Shown here one piece after another: positions 1 through 7,286 of a stretch of DNA of 64,000 nucleotides. The stretch spans positions 868,001-932,000 of the forward strand of contig NZ_CVRB01000003.1 in NCBI RefSeq assembly GCF_001048695.1, in the 5' to 3' direction. The DNA is from Neobacillus massiliamazoniensis (GTDB lineage: Bacteria; Bacillota; Bacilli; Bacillales; Cytobacillaceae). Each line of letters opens with the position of its first letter. Within the stretch, counting starts at the first letter, position 1. Below the pieces are notes generated by a model, which made no database searches, was not told where the DNA came from, and was given only the letters and a program-made list of their open reading frames with translations. A program made the translations under genes and the position numbers.

Positions 1-1011
1 ATAATTCTTTGTTCGAACTAAATGACGAATTTCCCGGACAAGTCCTTCAATCTCTGCCCTAGGATTTGATGCTTCGCAAATAAAAATAGCCGAATCTCCA
101 GAATAGGGAACTGCCGGCCGAGCATCAAATTTGTTTTCCAGATGGATTAAGGAAGGATGATTCCATTTTTGCTGCACGGTTAAAAAATAAGGTCTTTCGA
201 TTTCTATCCCTTCCGCTTTTGCTATCTCATAAATGGTGCTGCAGGCTTCTTTCGACATGCGGAATAAATCAAGCTCGTCCCATGCCGATTCCAAATGTGA
301 TTGGTCAGTTGTCATCGCAATTGTAACTACTTTACATTGCTTCATTAATTCCTTTATGACCTGATATTCGTTTGGTGTAAAACTATAAAAACCATCAATA
401 TATATTTCAGCTTCTTTTAAATAGTTTGATTGTGATATTTTTTCAGAGAGAAGCTGAAAATAATCTTCAGAATCTATATACCTACCAAATGTTTCTTCTT
501 CAAATTGTTTATAGATGATTTCTAAATCATCCAGCTTATCATGCAGTGCATTCGAAGATAAATCATTCCTAAATGACTCTTGTATTAACTCCTCCGGCTT
601 AATACAGTAGCGTTTAAATTCTATGATCATCTGCTCTAATTGCTGTATGAAGCCATTCTTTTCAGCAGCTCTCTGGAACAATTTCAACTGATCCTTCTTG
701 TCATCAATAATTTTTCGAATCAGCATACTCATCCCAACGCTGCTAAGATGATAACGACTAATTCCACCTACCTCTTGCAAGATTCTCCATGCCAAACGTG
801 AGAAACTGTAGACCTGTGCTCGGATCATTCCTCCAATGCCAGGATCTGTTGACAATCGATATTCTGATGAAAATGTCATTTGTTCCGGAACAATATAAAT
901 AATGGGTGCCCCTTCAGAATTAGGGTTTTCCAAAAGTCGATTTCGAATTTCATTTAAACACAATGCCGTTTTACCACTGCCGGACCGGCCTAGTATCATT
1001 CTTAATGACAT
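1..1011 (-). CDS. addB: AddB, ATP-dependent helicase/nuclease subunit B (N-terminal 337 codons, cut by window edge)
   Basis: The open frame runs from an ATG at 1011 to the window edge without a stop, so only the N-terminal part is present. It begins MSLRMILGRSGSGKT, a Walker A loop at residues 8-15, as in AddB. The part nearest the edge contains a stretch like SNPRAEIEGLVREIRHLVR, the phosphate-loop region conserved in AddB. AddAB is the Gram-positive RecBCD counterpart that resects double-strand breaks and recognises Chi. The neighbouring signal peptidase gene matches the B. subtilis sipV-addB order. The identification rests on motifs and context. Confidence 0.88.
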   Translation of the reverse strand, partial: MSLRMILGRSGSGKTALCLNEIRNRLLENPNSEGAPIIYIVPEQMTFSSEYRLSTDPGIGGMIRAQVYSFSRLAWRILQEVGGISRYHLSSVGMSMLIRKIIDDKKDQLKLFQRAAEKNGFIQQLEQMIIEFKRYCIKPEELIQESFRNDLSSNALHDKLDDLEIIYKQFEEETFGRYIDSEDYFQLLSEKISQSNYLKEAEIYIDGFYSFTPNEYQVIKELMKQCKVVTIAMTTDQSHLESAWDELDLFRMSKEACSTIYEIAKAEGIEIERPYFLTVQQKWNHPSLIHLENKFDARPAVPYSGDSAIFICEASNPRAEIEGLVREIRHLVRTKNY

Positions 1012-1127
1012 GACAGTATCCATCCCCCATTTCTTCCGCAAATGCAACTAAATTCTTTTTATATTCTACCATATAATAAGCACAAACGTTTGGATTTCAT
1101 TTACCTTAGAAATGGTACAATTAGCTA

Positions 1128-1170
1128 AAAAGAGGGTTTCCCAAAAGTACTTTAGGAAACCCTCTTATTA
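1128..1170 (-). terminator. Hairpin terminator between addB and the signal peptidase gene
   Basis: A near-perfect inverted repeat, AAGAGGGTTTCC with GGAAACCCTCTT, lies downstream of the minus-strand signal peptidase gene and its repeat element. A-rich sequence on the plus strand (T-rich on minus) follows the stem, so it could end minus-strand transcription. Confidence 0.6.
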
Positions 1171-1171
1171 A

Positions 1172-1350
1172 TGGTCTGTTAAACTTTGTCTGTTGATTGG
1201 AGCGGAAGGTGCGAAGACTCCTGCGTGAGTACGGGGCAGGGGAGACCCCGCAGGCGCCAAAGCGCCGAGGAGGCTCCCCGGCACGCCCACGGAAAGCGAA
1301 GCACCTTCCGCTCCAATCAACAGGCCAGCTAACATTGACAACTAGTTAAT
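1172..1350 (-). repeat. Diverged copy of the GGCTGTG-type miniature element, reverse orientation
   Basis: The core (GTTGATTGGAGCGGAAGG ... CCTTCCGCTCCAATCAAC) has the same blocks as the copies at 4803, 12296, 24754, 57971, 60399 and 61222, but inverted. Its outer ends are degraded: the left end reads GGTCTGTTAAAC and the right end has lost the clear CACAGCC terminus. No convincing target duplication remains. It is probably an old insertion. Confidence 0.7.
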
Positions 1351-1426
1351 AAAAATCGTTTTTTTAGTTCGCGACAAAATAAAAAATGCCGAGAAAAATA
1401 CCCTTTCTCGACAATCTGTCAAAGTA

Positions 1427-1981
1427 TTAAAAATGCATATTTACCTCGTTTAATGGCCAATAGCGTAAATCAACTTTCCCTACCACCTGATGAATGGAAA
1501 CAAAGCCAAAATGTCGGCTATCCCAGCTTCCTAAGCGATTATCCCCAAGGACAAAAATCTTTCCCTCAGGAACAGTATTTTCACCGGTAATATCCTTTAA
1601 AGTAAAATCGCCAGTCAGCTTTACCCCAGGGTTTTTTTTCTTATAAGCGTTTAAAAAAGGCTCTTCATATGCATGCCCGTTCACATACAGATGATCATCC
1701 CGATATTCAATCCGATCTCCAGGCAATCCAATGATGCGTTTAACATAATCTTCTTTCTCATTGGCATGAAAAACAATAACATCAAATCGGTTTAATTCGC
1801 CAACTTGAACCCCCATCTTATTGACAACTAACTTATTGCCATTCTGAAGTGTCGGCATCATTGATTCACCTTCCACTACATAATTAGAGAAGAAAAATGT
1901 TCGAATAAAAGCAAAAATAATGATGCCAATCGCAAAAGCTTTAGCCCACTCTATACCTTCCTTTTTCCATTCAATTTTCAT
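1427..1981 (-). CDS. lepB: Type I signal peptidase (SipS/SipV type)
   Basis: This 184-aa membrane protease removes signal peptides from Sec and Tat substrates on the outer face of the membrane. One N-terminal transmembrane segment spans about residues 13-32. The catalytic serine is S40 in VEGESMMPTL and the general-base lysine is K81 in DYVKRIIGLPGD. Box E (GDNRLGSWDSRHFG) lies near the C-terminus. The length is typical of Bacillus P-type signal peptidases. The start has a strong ribosome-binding site, GGTGAGGAG, five bases upstream. In B. subtilis the paralogue sipV sits beside addB, so this is probably the sipV equivalent, but paralogues cannot be separated with certainty here. Confidence 0.93.
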   Translation of the reverse strand: MKIEWKKEGIEWAKAFAIGIIIFAFIRTFFFSNYVVEGESMMPTLQNGNKLVVNKMGVQVGELNRFDVIVFHANEKEDYVKRIIGLPGDRIEYRDDHLYVNGHAYEEPFLNAYKKKNPGVKLTGDFTLKDITGENTVPEGKIFVLGDNRLGSWDSRHFGFVSIHQVVGKVDLRYWPLNEVNMHF

Positions 1982-2070
1982 GAAATCTCCTCACCTTTTC
2001 CTTCGCTTTTGTTCTATCTATTCCCCCATTATGGTCATTATTCCTGCCTTTATTTCATTTATTTTCAATT

Positions 2071-3006
2071 TCATTTTGAGATAAATTGATGGAGAGCTTC
2101 ACGATTTTTTTGGACATTGATATCTAACACAGCTCCCTCCCCTTTTATCATTGGTTCTGTAAAGCTGTTATCAACAGGTATTCTTAACGTCTCCACTGGC
2201 ACTTTTTTTGACAAATAATCCTTCGCCATAAAAAGAATATCGGCAGCATCCATGTTCGAGTTGACAAACGGCGAGACTACACCAATTAACTTAGGAAGTT
2301 TTGTGATTGTATCAAAAGTACTCAATTGGTCACCAATTGCCTTTACAGCCTTCTGTTGCCTGTCCACCCTTCCAAAATCACCTACAGCATCATAGCGAAA
2401 CCGAACATAGCCTAGTAATTGTTCCCCATCTAATCTTTGGACCCCCGGTTCTAACGTTACACCAATATTTTCAGACATTTTCTTCTCAACATTTATTTCT
2501 ACACCCTTCGGAAAAGCTTCATCAATTAATTGAACAAATCCCTGAAAGTCAACAATGGCATAATACTGAAGATCCATCCCAAAATTTTCTTTAATGGTTT
2601 GCCTCAATAATTCTGGTCCCCCATCTGCAAAAGCCGCATTAATTTTATGCTTACCATAACCGGGAATATTCACGTAACTATCCCTCATTATGGATGATAG
2701 TTTAAACGTTTTCTTGTTCTCATTGTAATGAACAATCATAATGGTATCTGAACGAGATCTTTCATTTCCGCGAGCATCGCTACCTAATAAAAGAATATTT
2801 GTATCCCCATATTGGTCCTTTTTTCCTTCAAAAGTATAAACTACCTTCTTTTTATTTTCTTTTTTTACTTTTTTTAACGATTGATTCACCCCTTGTTTGA
2901 ACTGATAATAGGAATAACCGACAGTAGCACCAATCAATAATAAAAAGGTAAGAAAAAAGATAGTCCATCTTGTTTTTCTTTTTTTATGATGCTTTTCAGA
3001 TCTCAT
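2071..3006 (-). CDS. LCP (LytR-CpsA-Psr) family cell-wall glycopolymer ligase
   Basis: This 311-aa protein has a basic cytoplasmic N-terminus, one transmembrane helix (about residues 14-34) and an extracellular LCP domain. Family motifs are visible: NILLLGSDARG, the RSRSDT segment, MRDSYVNIPG and RFRYDAVGDFGRVDRQQ, which supply the arginines and aspartates that bind polyprenyl pyrophosphate. LCP enzymes transfer wall teichoic acid or other glycopolymers from lipid carrier to peptidoglycan. It resembles the TagT/U/V group, but which paralogue it is cannot be settled. It is transcribed in the same direction as the signal peptidase, about 90 bp away, and may be co-transcribed with it. Confidence 0.9.
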   Translation of the reverse strand: MRSEKHHKKRKTRWTIFFLTFLLLIGATVGYSYYQFKQGVNQSLKKVKKENKKKVVYTFEGKKDQYGDTNILLLGSDARGNERSRSDTIMIVHYNENKKTFKLSSIMRDSYVNIPGYGKHKINAAFADGGPELLRQTIKENFGMDLQYYAIVDFQGFVQLIDEAFPKGVEINVEKKMSENIGVTLEPGVQRLDGEQLLGYVRFRYDAVGDFGRVDRQQKAVKAIGDQLSTFDTITKLPKLIGVVSPFVNSNMDAADILFMAKDYLSKKVPVETLRIPVDNSFTEPMIKGEGAVLDINVQKNREALHQFISK

Positions 3007-3114
3007 CCAACTTCACCCAATCGGCCATATTTTCATATATATTTTCTTATTTTCCCCTTACAAACAACCTTCTATTAATGACTTTCTCACATTTTTATTT
3101 AAATTGGAAAAAAA

Positions 3115-3240
3115 TAAAGAGGGTGTCCAAAAATGGTCAGACGCTCGTAATTCTCAATATACAGCTGCTTATTTTACAAAATCTAGCTATATATTATAAG
3201 TTAAGAAGTCTGACACTTTGTTTTGGGACATCCCCGATCA
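3115..3240. repeat. Palindromic repeat with GGGTGTCC ... GGGACATCC ends (copy 1)
   Basis: A ~120-bp segment starts GAGGGTGTCCAAAAATGGTC and ends TGACACTTTGTTTTGGGACATCC; internal stems (CAGAC/GTCTG and an AT-rich pair) make it fold on itself. The same end sequences frame a different interior at 40447-40568. It fills most of the gap between the LCP gene and yhjD and could act as a bidirectional terminator. Confidence 0.55.
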
Positions 3241-3327
3241 TTTAACCATGTTGCATTTTTATTTAAATTTTAATAAAATATAGGGAACATAAGTTCTGTT
3301 TTTTAGAGGGAAGGAGTGTGTGAAAAG

Positions 3328-3690
3328 ATGACCAGAATTCCAGAGGAAGACCGCGATATTATGGAAAAAGCCATATATTTACCAATGGTACTCACCATTC
3401 TAAACCGTGATTTAGCCGTGGTCAATATGAGCCCCTTTAAATTAAAAAAGCCTTATTTGGAATTAATCGAGGAGACAATGAAGGATGTTCAGAAAGAATT
3501 AGCCCTGGTTAAACAATATATGAAGAAAAATCATCTTAAGGTGACTGAAGTAAAACGGGACGATGCTTTTACAATGTACATGTTTATTTATAAAGGATTT
3601 GAAGAAAATCATAATTACTTTAATCCACGAATTCGCAATAAAGTTCAAGAATTAATGGAGTCTTATTTTTTAGCAAAAAGAAACATATGA
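3328..3690 (+). CDS. yhjD: YhjD family protein of unknown function
   Basis: This 120-aa protein starts MTRIPEEDRDIMEKA and contains the stretches MSPFKLKKPY, DAFTMYMFIYKG and NYFNPRIRNKV that I recognise from Bacillus YhjD. It has no signal peptide or membrane segment and is predicted to be cytoplasmic and helical. The ATG at 3328 is preferred; a longer frame opens with GTG at 3316, but that codon directly abuts the GGAAGGAG ribosome-binding site. The position next to comK and addB matches B. subtilis. The function is unknown. Confidence 0.85.
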   Translation: MTRIPEEDRDIMEKAIYLPMVLTILNRDLAVVNMSPFKLKKPYLELIEETMKDVQKELALVKQYMKKNHLKVTEVKRDDAFTMYMFIYKGFEENHNYFNPRIRNKVQELMESYFLAKRNI

Positions 3691-3739
3691 CATTCCACAT
3701 CTAATAAAAACACCTATCCCGTTAGGTAAAAGACATCGC

Positions 3740-4315
3740 CTATTTCTTATCCTTCAAATAGAATCGTTTGCCGTATTGATCCAAGTTTTCCGATGCCTTT
3801 AGATCTGCCGGTTTATTCATGAAATAATATAGCTTTCTTCCGTTCTCTTCAATTCTCTGCATGAGTTTCGTCTTTAATAAAGAGGTTCTTAACATTTGTC
3901 CCTCGATCGTACTAAAGGTAACTGGCAATAGATGTGATTGTTTATTTCGGAAAGTGATCAATGTTTGCTGGGGAGCAATACGGTGATAATACTCAACATG
4001 ATCGTGAGAAATCCATATACACTCAGGACGGTTCGGTGATGTGGTTGGGAAAAAAAAGAGATGACTGGTTGGTTCAATTGCAATTGGGATTTTTCTAGAA
4101 TATCCAATTAATTGCCGCGTTCCTTTTTTTCTGCTTTCATAATCACAGCCAAAGTAATCGCAGCTTTTTTTTACAATATCCAATGGCTTAAATGGAGAAA
4201 TAAATTCATCTTCTACTTCAAAAACATTCGTATAAACCTTACTCCCATAATCAATTGACTGTAAAAACATTGTACAAGAATTAATTTCATACTCCTCAAT
4301 TTTTTTCTGCTTCAA
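3740..4315 (-). CDS. comK: ComK, competence transcription factor
   Basis: This 191-aa protein matches ComK in length and in conserved segments: IEEYEINSCTMFLQ at the start, PLDIVKKSCDYFGCDYESRKKGT, IAIEPTSHLFFFPTTSPNRPEC and WISHDHVEYY. ComK is the minor-groove-binding master regulator of DNA uptake genes and of its own promoter. The TTG at 4315 fits best, with AGGAG ten bases upstream; the TTG at 4324 lies directly against that ribosome-binding site. A TTGACA hexamer occurs upstream, but no clear pair of AAAA-N5-TTTT boxes was seen. Its gene neighbourhood also matches B. subtilis comK. Confidence 0.9.
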   Translation of the reverse strand: MKQKKIEEYEINSCTMFLQSIDYGSKVYTNVFEVEDEFISPFKPLDIVKKSCDYFGCDYESRKKGTRQLIGYSRKIPIAIEPTSHLFFFPTTSPNRPECIWISHDHVEYYHRIAPQQTLITFRNKQSHLLPVTFSTIEGQMLRTSLLKTKLMQRIEENGRKLYYFMNKPADLKASENLDQYGKRFYLKDKK

Positions 4316-4453
4316 CCTCTTCAACTCCTATCCATTTACTTGCGTTAATCATATCATTTTTGTTTTCCAATTTCTTGAATGTTTTAAATTGTTGCCAAAT
4401 TATTCACAATTCAATTGTCAAGTTAATATTTTTCAGAAAATTATAAACATTAA

Positions 4454-4482
4454 TTGATAATCTATAAAAATCTCCGTATAAT
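4454..4482 (+). promoter_or_regulatory. Sigma-A promoter for the IDEAL-domain gene
   Basis: TTGATA (4454-4459) and TATAAT (4477-4482) are separated by exactly 17 bases and lie 27 bases upstream of the ATG at 4509. This is close to a consensus vegetative promoter. It is divergent from comK, whose upstream region it shares. Confidence 0.75.
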
Positions 4483-4508
4483 ATAAAAAAGTATCAGAGG
4501 TGATTTTC

Positions 4509-4745
4509 ATGAGTGAAAAATCGTACACGGAATTGATGAAAATTGCTGCCATGAAACGCAATAAAATGAAAGAAAACTACGTCCAGGATTTATACATTGA
4601 AATGCTCTTATCAGAAATCCAGCTAACCGTGGCAAAGGAAGAATTATTACGAAAAATCGACTTTGCAATTGATCATCGCGACAAAAAATCCTTCCTCCAT
4701 TTATCTGGGCAGCTTAAAGAAATTAACAAACTCTTCGGAACTTAA
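4509..4745 (+). CDS. IDEAL-domain protein (YhzC-like)
   Basis: This 78-aa protein begins MSEKSYTELMKIAAMKRN and ends with the pattern LRKIDFAIDHRDKKSFLHLSGQL, typical of the short IDEAL domain. In Bacillus this domain is found in small proteins and in ComK/MecA-associated or unknown contexts. The ribosome-binding site AGAGGTGAT five bases upstream decides for the ATG at 4509 over the GTG at 4500. It is divergent from comK, as B. subtilis yhzC is, so YhzC is the likely counterpart. The domain is thought to mediate protein contacts; the function of this member is unknown. Confidence 0.75.
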   Translation: MSEKSYTELMKIAAMKRNKMKENYVQDLYIEMLLSEIQLTVAKEELLRKIDFAIDHRDKKSFLHLSGQLKEINKLFGT

Positions 4746-4757
4746 TCAAAAAAATTC

Positions 4758-4785
4758 GCCGTCGATCCTAAGACGGTTTTTTCTT
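4758..4785 (+). terminator. Terminator of the IDEAL-domain gene
   Basis: CCGTC-gatcctaa-GACGG followed by TTTTTTCTTTT, starting 13 bases after the stop codon. A miniature element has inserted just behind its T tract. Confidence 0.75.
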
Positions 4786-4794
4786 TTATAAAGG

Positions 4795-4985
4795 CTGTGT
4801 TAAACTTGCCTGTTGATTTGCGCTCCAGGCGCTTCGCTTTCCGCGGGCGTTCCGGGGAGCCTCCTCGGCGCTTTAGCGCCTGTGGGGTCTCCCCTGTCCC
4901 GTACTCCCACAGGAGTCTCGCTCCTTCCGCTCCAATCAACATAGTTTCAAAGATCAACAATGACCTTTAACACAGCCTTTATAAA
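4795..4985 (+). mobile_element. Miniature inverted-repeat element, short form (175 bp) with 8-bp target duplication
   Basis: The element (4803-4977) starts GGCTGTGTTAAAC and ends TTTAACACAGCC, a 12-bp perfect terminal inverted repeat. It is flanked on both sides by the same 8-mer TTTATAAA (4795-4802 and 4978-4985), a direct duplication as left by a cut-and-paste transposase. The interior is GC-rich, folds into long stems and has no convincing gene. Sibling copies occur elsewhere in the window. Confidence 0.88.
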
Positions 4986-4993
4986 AAAGAAAA

Positions 4994-5036
4994 ATGCAGG
5001 CCAGTTCAATAATAGCAACGGACCTGCACCTTTTTA
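4994..5036 (-). terminator. Terminator of the 87-aa protein gene
   Basis: On the minus strand GTGCAGGTCCGTT pairs with AACTGGCCTGCAT around a short A/T-rich loop and is followed by TTTTTCTTTTTT. It lies about 70 bases beyond the stop codon at 5103. Confidence 0.7.
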
Positions 5037-5102
5037 ATGGTAAATCTCTATGGGAGTAGGATTATGGATAAGGAATAAACGGCCATTATTTAGCATCGAA
5101 AC

Positions 5103-5366
5103 CTAGCTAAGCCGTACAAACACAGAAATACCAAAAACTCCTCTTCTTCCTTGAAACACTTGTTCAAAACCATTTTCAAATAAACAATCTCGAGCACGTG
5201 TATATCGGTTGTCAGGCACCAGGAGTGAATTGCACGGGCGGGCACTGCCATTTACAGCAGTTTCTACAATTCTTCTTGAGGAGGTTGGACTAAGTGGGTT
5301 TCTTGCCCAAACAATCAAGACTACATCTGGGGGCCTAGGGATTGAAACGTTACTAATCGTCATCAC
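5103..5366 (-). CDS. Unrecognised small basic protein
   Basis: This 87-aa frame begins MMTISNVSIPRPPDVVLIVWARNPLSPTSSRR, is rich in Arg, Ser, Pro and Val, and ends GVFGISVFVRLS. I do not recognise it. Support for a real gene: a strong purine-rich ribosome-binding site (AAAGGGGGTG) at the start, a matching terminator just downstream on the same strand, and no competing frame. A palindrome CCTTAC ... GTAAGG (about 5384-5408) sits upstream and may be part of its promoter. No signal peptide or membrane helix is evident. It could be a spore-associated protein, but nothing in the sequence proves that. Confidence 0.55.
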   Translation of the reverse strand: MMTISNVSIPRPPDVVLIVWARNPLSPTSSRRIVETAVNGSARPCNSLLVPDNRYTRARDCLFENGFEQVFQGRRGVFGISVFVRLS

Positions 5367-5469
5367 CCCCTTTCCTTAAACCTTACTTATATAGTAAATG
5401 TAAGGTAAGGACGGCCGGTCTAATGAAATAACATATTTTTATAAAAATGATTAAAAAGCCTACTATGAA

Positions 5470-5818
5470 TACTTTTCCCGCATTAACGGGCAGTAAGACC
5501 CCCACCTCAAGATTGAGAGAGAAGCGAAGAAGATAGGTGGGGACAACTGCCTAATCTAGCTGCAGGCGTTAGGGGCTCGAGTCATAAGTCAAAGGCATGT
5601 TGAGGCAAAGAGAGCCTCACCATGCCTTCGCCTTTTGTAGTAAAAGCCCGATTGGTGAGATACAGTGAAACTTGCCGCTACGTCCTTTAGCGGCCTAGTT
5701 GAACCAATCGGGTTCGTACTATCTCTTTATCAAGGCGTTAGCCTTGATATTAGAGATAGTAGAACGGGACTAACCATCAGTGGGGGATGAAGCCCCCACT
5801 GATGGAAGTTTCACTTTA
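5470..5818 (+). ncRNA. Highly structured ncRNA resembling a HEARO / IscB-IsrB omega-RNA, without an adjacent nuclease gene
   Basis: About 340 bases without a gene fold into consecutive stems on the plus strand: CCCG/CGGG (5477-5490); GGCAGT/ACTGCC enclosing CCCCACCT/AGGTGGGG; CCTAA/TTAGG; GGCATG/CATGCC with inner TGAGGC/GCCTCA; CCCGATTGGT/ACCAATCGGG enclosing GCCGCTA/TAGCGGC; ACTATCTC/GAGATAGT with inner TATCAAGGC/GCCTTGATA; and a terminal 13-bp stem CCATCAGTGGGGG/CCCCCACTGATGG. The 3' tail AAGTTTCACT (5807-5816) is exactly complementary to AGTGAAACTT in the central junction, a long-range pseudoknot. Multi-stem layout with a 3' pseudoknot is the hallmark of HEARO RNAs, the guide RNAs of IscB/IsrB nucleases. 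The expected downstream nuclease frame is absent; the tail runs into the end of the convergent protease gene. Family assignment is inference; the folding is seen directly. Confidence 0.72.
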
Positions 5819-7087
5819 TTAGTTTCGATGCTTAATTTCATATTCTTCAAGCATGGAAATACGATCAAGCATGGATGGATGGTCATAGCGAAAAATCTTC
5901 ACCAATAAAGGCGGGTTGACTTGACTTAAACCAGAGCGCGTTAAAATTTGAAAAGATGAAATGGCAGATTCCGGATCTTTGGTCATTTGAATTGCATACT
6001 TGTCAGCCCTTGTTTCTTCATACCTTGATATGAGATTTGTAAAAGGACTTGCCGCAAACGTTAGTATGGAGAGTACAAGAAAAAACAACGGAACAGATCG
6101 AATATCCTTTACATCTGGTATTTTTAACTCTTTCCCCCACCGAGTAACTGTCCAGTTCATAATACGGTAAGTCAAATACAAGCCTAAAAGCGAAAAAACA
6201 AGGTAAATGGCAATGCCGTAATAAATGTGCTTTTCAACATAATGGCACATTTCATGGGCCATTATAAATAGAATTTGCTTGTCTGACAGTCTATTAAGCG
6301 TCGTATCCCAGAGAACAATTCTAGCATTGGAGCCAATTCCCGTTACATAGGCATTTAAAGCATTCGTTTTTTTCGCCATATCGACTTCGTAAACATGGTT
6401 GGCTGGAATATGTGCCTTATTTGCCATTGCTAAAATTTCCGTTTCCAATTTCTTGTTTTTTAATGGTGAAAAATCATTGTATAAAGGGTCAATGACAACC
6501 GGCTGCAGAAACATAACAAAAATTGTAAATGGTATTGATAACAGCCAACTGTAAAGCCACCAGCGTTTTTTACTTTTTTTCATCAGCCAATAAAGAATCG
6601 GAACTATTATCAACAATGTTCCATAATTAATCCAAAAACCAATTAGCTCATCCTTCATCCAAGATGGGAAGGTTTGAGTCGATATATGATATCTTTTAGA
6701 CATGGAGTAACTAATATAATTAAATGGAAAGGTAGCTAAAAATGAGAAAAAGGATAACCAGATTAAGTAGATGGCTATTTGCAGGAACCGATACTTTGAT
6801 GAACTTTCTGCCCATTTCTTAAACACCTTTGAAAATCCAAATAACAAAATAAGAAAATAAAAAATCCATTCAAATGGAGTAGATAAGAAAAATAAAAGAT
6901 TCTTTATTTTAGAATAATCCTCACTTAACATAATCTCCCGTCCATTTAAGAAGGTGGCAGGGTCGGCTTGCGTCCCTTGATATTCAAACGGAAGTTTTGT
7001 ATTGGCAAAGTAAAATAAATACCAATAAAAAAATAACCCATATAACACATAGGCCAAAACCGCATAAACCCCCATTTTTCTAAACAT
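5819..7087 (-). CDS. yhfN: M48-family membrane zinc metalloprotease, Ste24/YhfN type
   Basis: This 422-aa protein has several N-terminal transmembrane segments, a catalytic domain with HEMCH (residues 278-282, the HExxH zinc motif) and a downstream EETRAD motif (about 357-362) supplying the third zinc ligand. Two further hydrophobic segments follow HExxH. This architecture is that of CAAX-protease-1/Ste24-like M48 peptidases, which process or degrade membrane-associated proteins. In B. subtilis the equivalent is yhfN. The gene is minus strand and convergent with the structured RNA at 5470-5818, whose 3' end abuts its stop codon. The physiological substrate is unknown. Confidence 0.9.
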   Translation of the reverse strand: MFRKMGVYAVLAYVLYGLFFYWYLFYFANTKLPFEYQGTQADPATFLNGREIMLSEDYSKIKNLLFFLSTPFEWIFYFLILLFGFSKVFKKWAESSSKYRFLQIAIYLIWLSFFSFLATFPFNYISYSMSKRYHISTQTFPSWMKDELIGFWINYGTLLIIVPILYWLMKKSKKRWWLYSWLLSIPFTIFVMFLQPVVIDPLYNDFSPLKNKKLETEILAMANKAHIPANHVYEVDMAKKTNALNAYVTGIGSNARIVLWDTTLNRLSDKQILFIMAHEMCHYVEKHIYYGIAIYLVFSLLGLYLTYRIMNWTVTRWGKELKIPDVKDIRSVPLFFLVLSILTFAASPFTNLISRYEETRADKYAIQMTKDPESAISSFQILTRSGLSQVNPPLLVKIFRYDHPSMLDRISMLEEYEIKHRN

Positions 7088-7161
7088 GAATTGTCCTCCT
7101 TTTTGTACAAACCTCTCTATTCTTAGTTTAGTTAAAAAAGAAGAGTTTAGAACAAATAAAT

Positions 7162-7286
7162 AAGAAAAGCGGAAGCGCCTTGGTCAGCTCCGACAGGCAT
7201 AAGACGATTCCAAAAAGAAGGCGCCCTTTGCCTTCATTTTGGAAATGGCTTATGACCCGAGGAGCTAGGCGCTGAAGCTAGACAAT
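7162..7286. repeat. Double-hairpin repeat family B, tandem copy 1
   Basis: A ~125-bp repeat with the blocks AAGCGGAAGCGCCTTGGTC, GACAGGCATAAGACG, AAAAAGAAGGCG, GGCTTATGACCC and GCTAGGCGCT. AGGCATAAG-type and CTTATG-type blocks pair with each other, as do GCGCC and GGCGC. The next copy follows directly. It lies in the gap between azlD and the protease gene. Confidence 0.8.

Noticed and set aside
1172..1350. rRNA or tRNA remnant because of high GC and strong stems
   Set aside because: The segment aligns block by block with the interspersed element family and has no rRNA or tRNA signature.
2307..2594. Plus-strand 95-codon frame inside the LCP-family gene
   Set aside because: It is fully antisense to a well-supported gene, has no ribosome-binding site and its translation looks like low-complexity reverse-strand sequence.
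3316..3327. GTG at 3316 as start of yhjD
   Set aside because: It directly abuts the ribosome-binding site, and known YhjD proteins begin at MTRIPEED, that is at 3328.
4742..4960. Minus-strand 72-codon frame over the miniature element
   Set aside because: It translates the GC-rich repeat (ERPRKAKRLERKSTGKFN...) and similar Arg/Gly/Pro-rich frames occur in every copy; the element has no conserved coding capacity.
5470..5818. RNase P RNA, tmRNA or 6S RNA
   Set aside because: None of the diagnostic motifs of those RNAs is visible, and they lie in other genomic contexts in Bacillus; the 3' pseudoknot and stem order fit HEARO-type RNA better.
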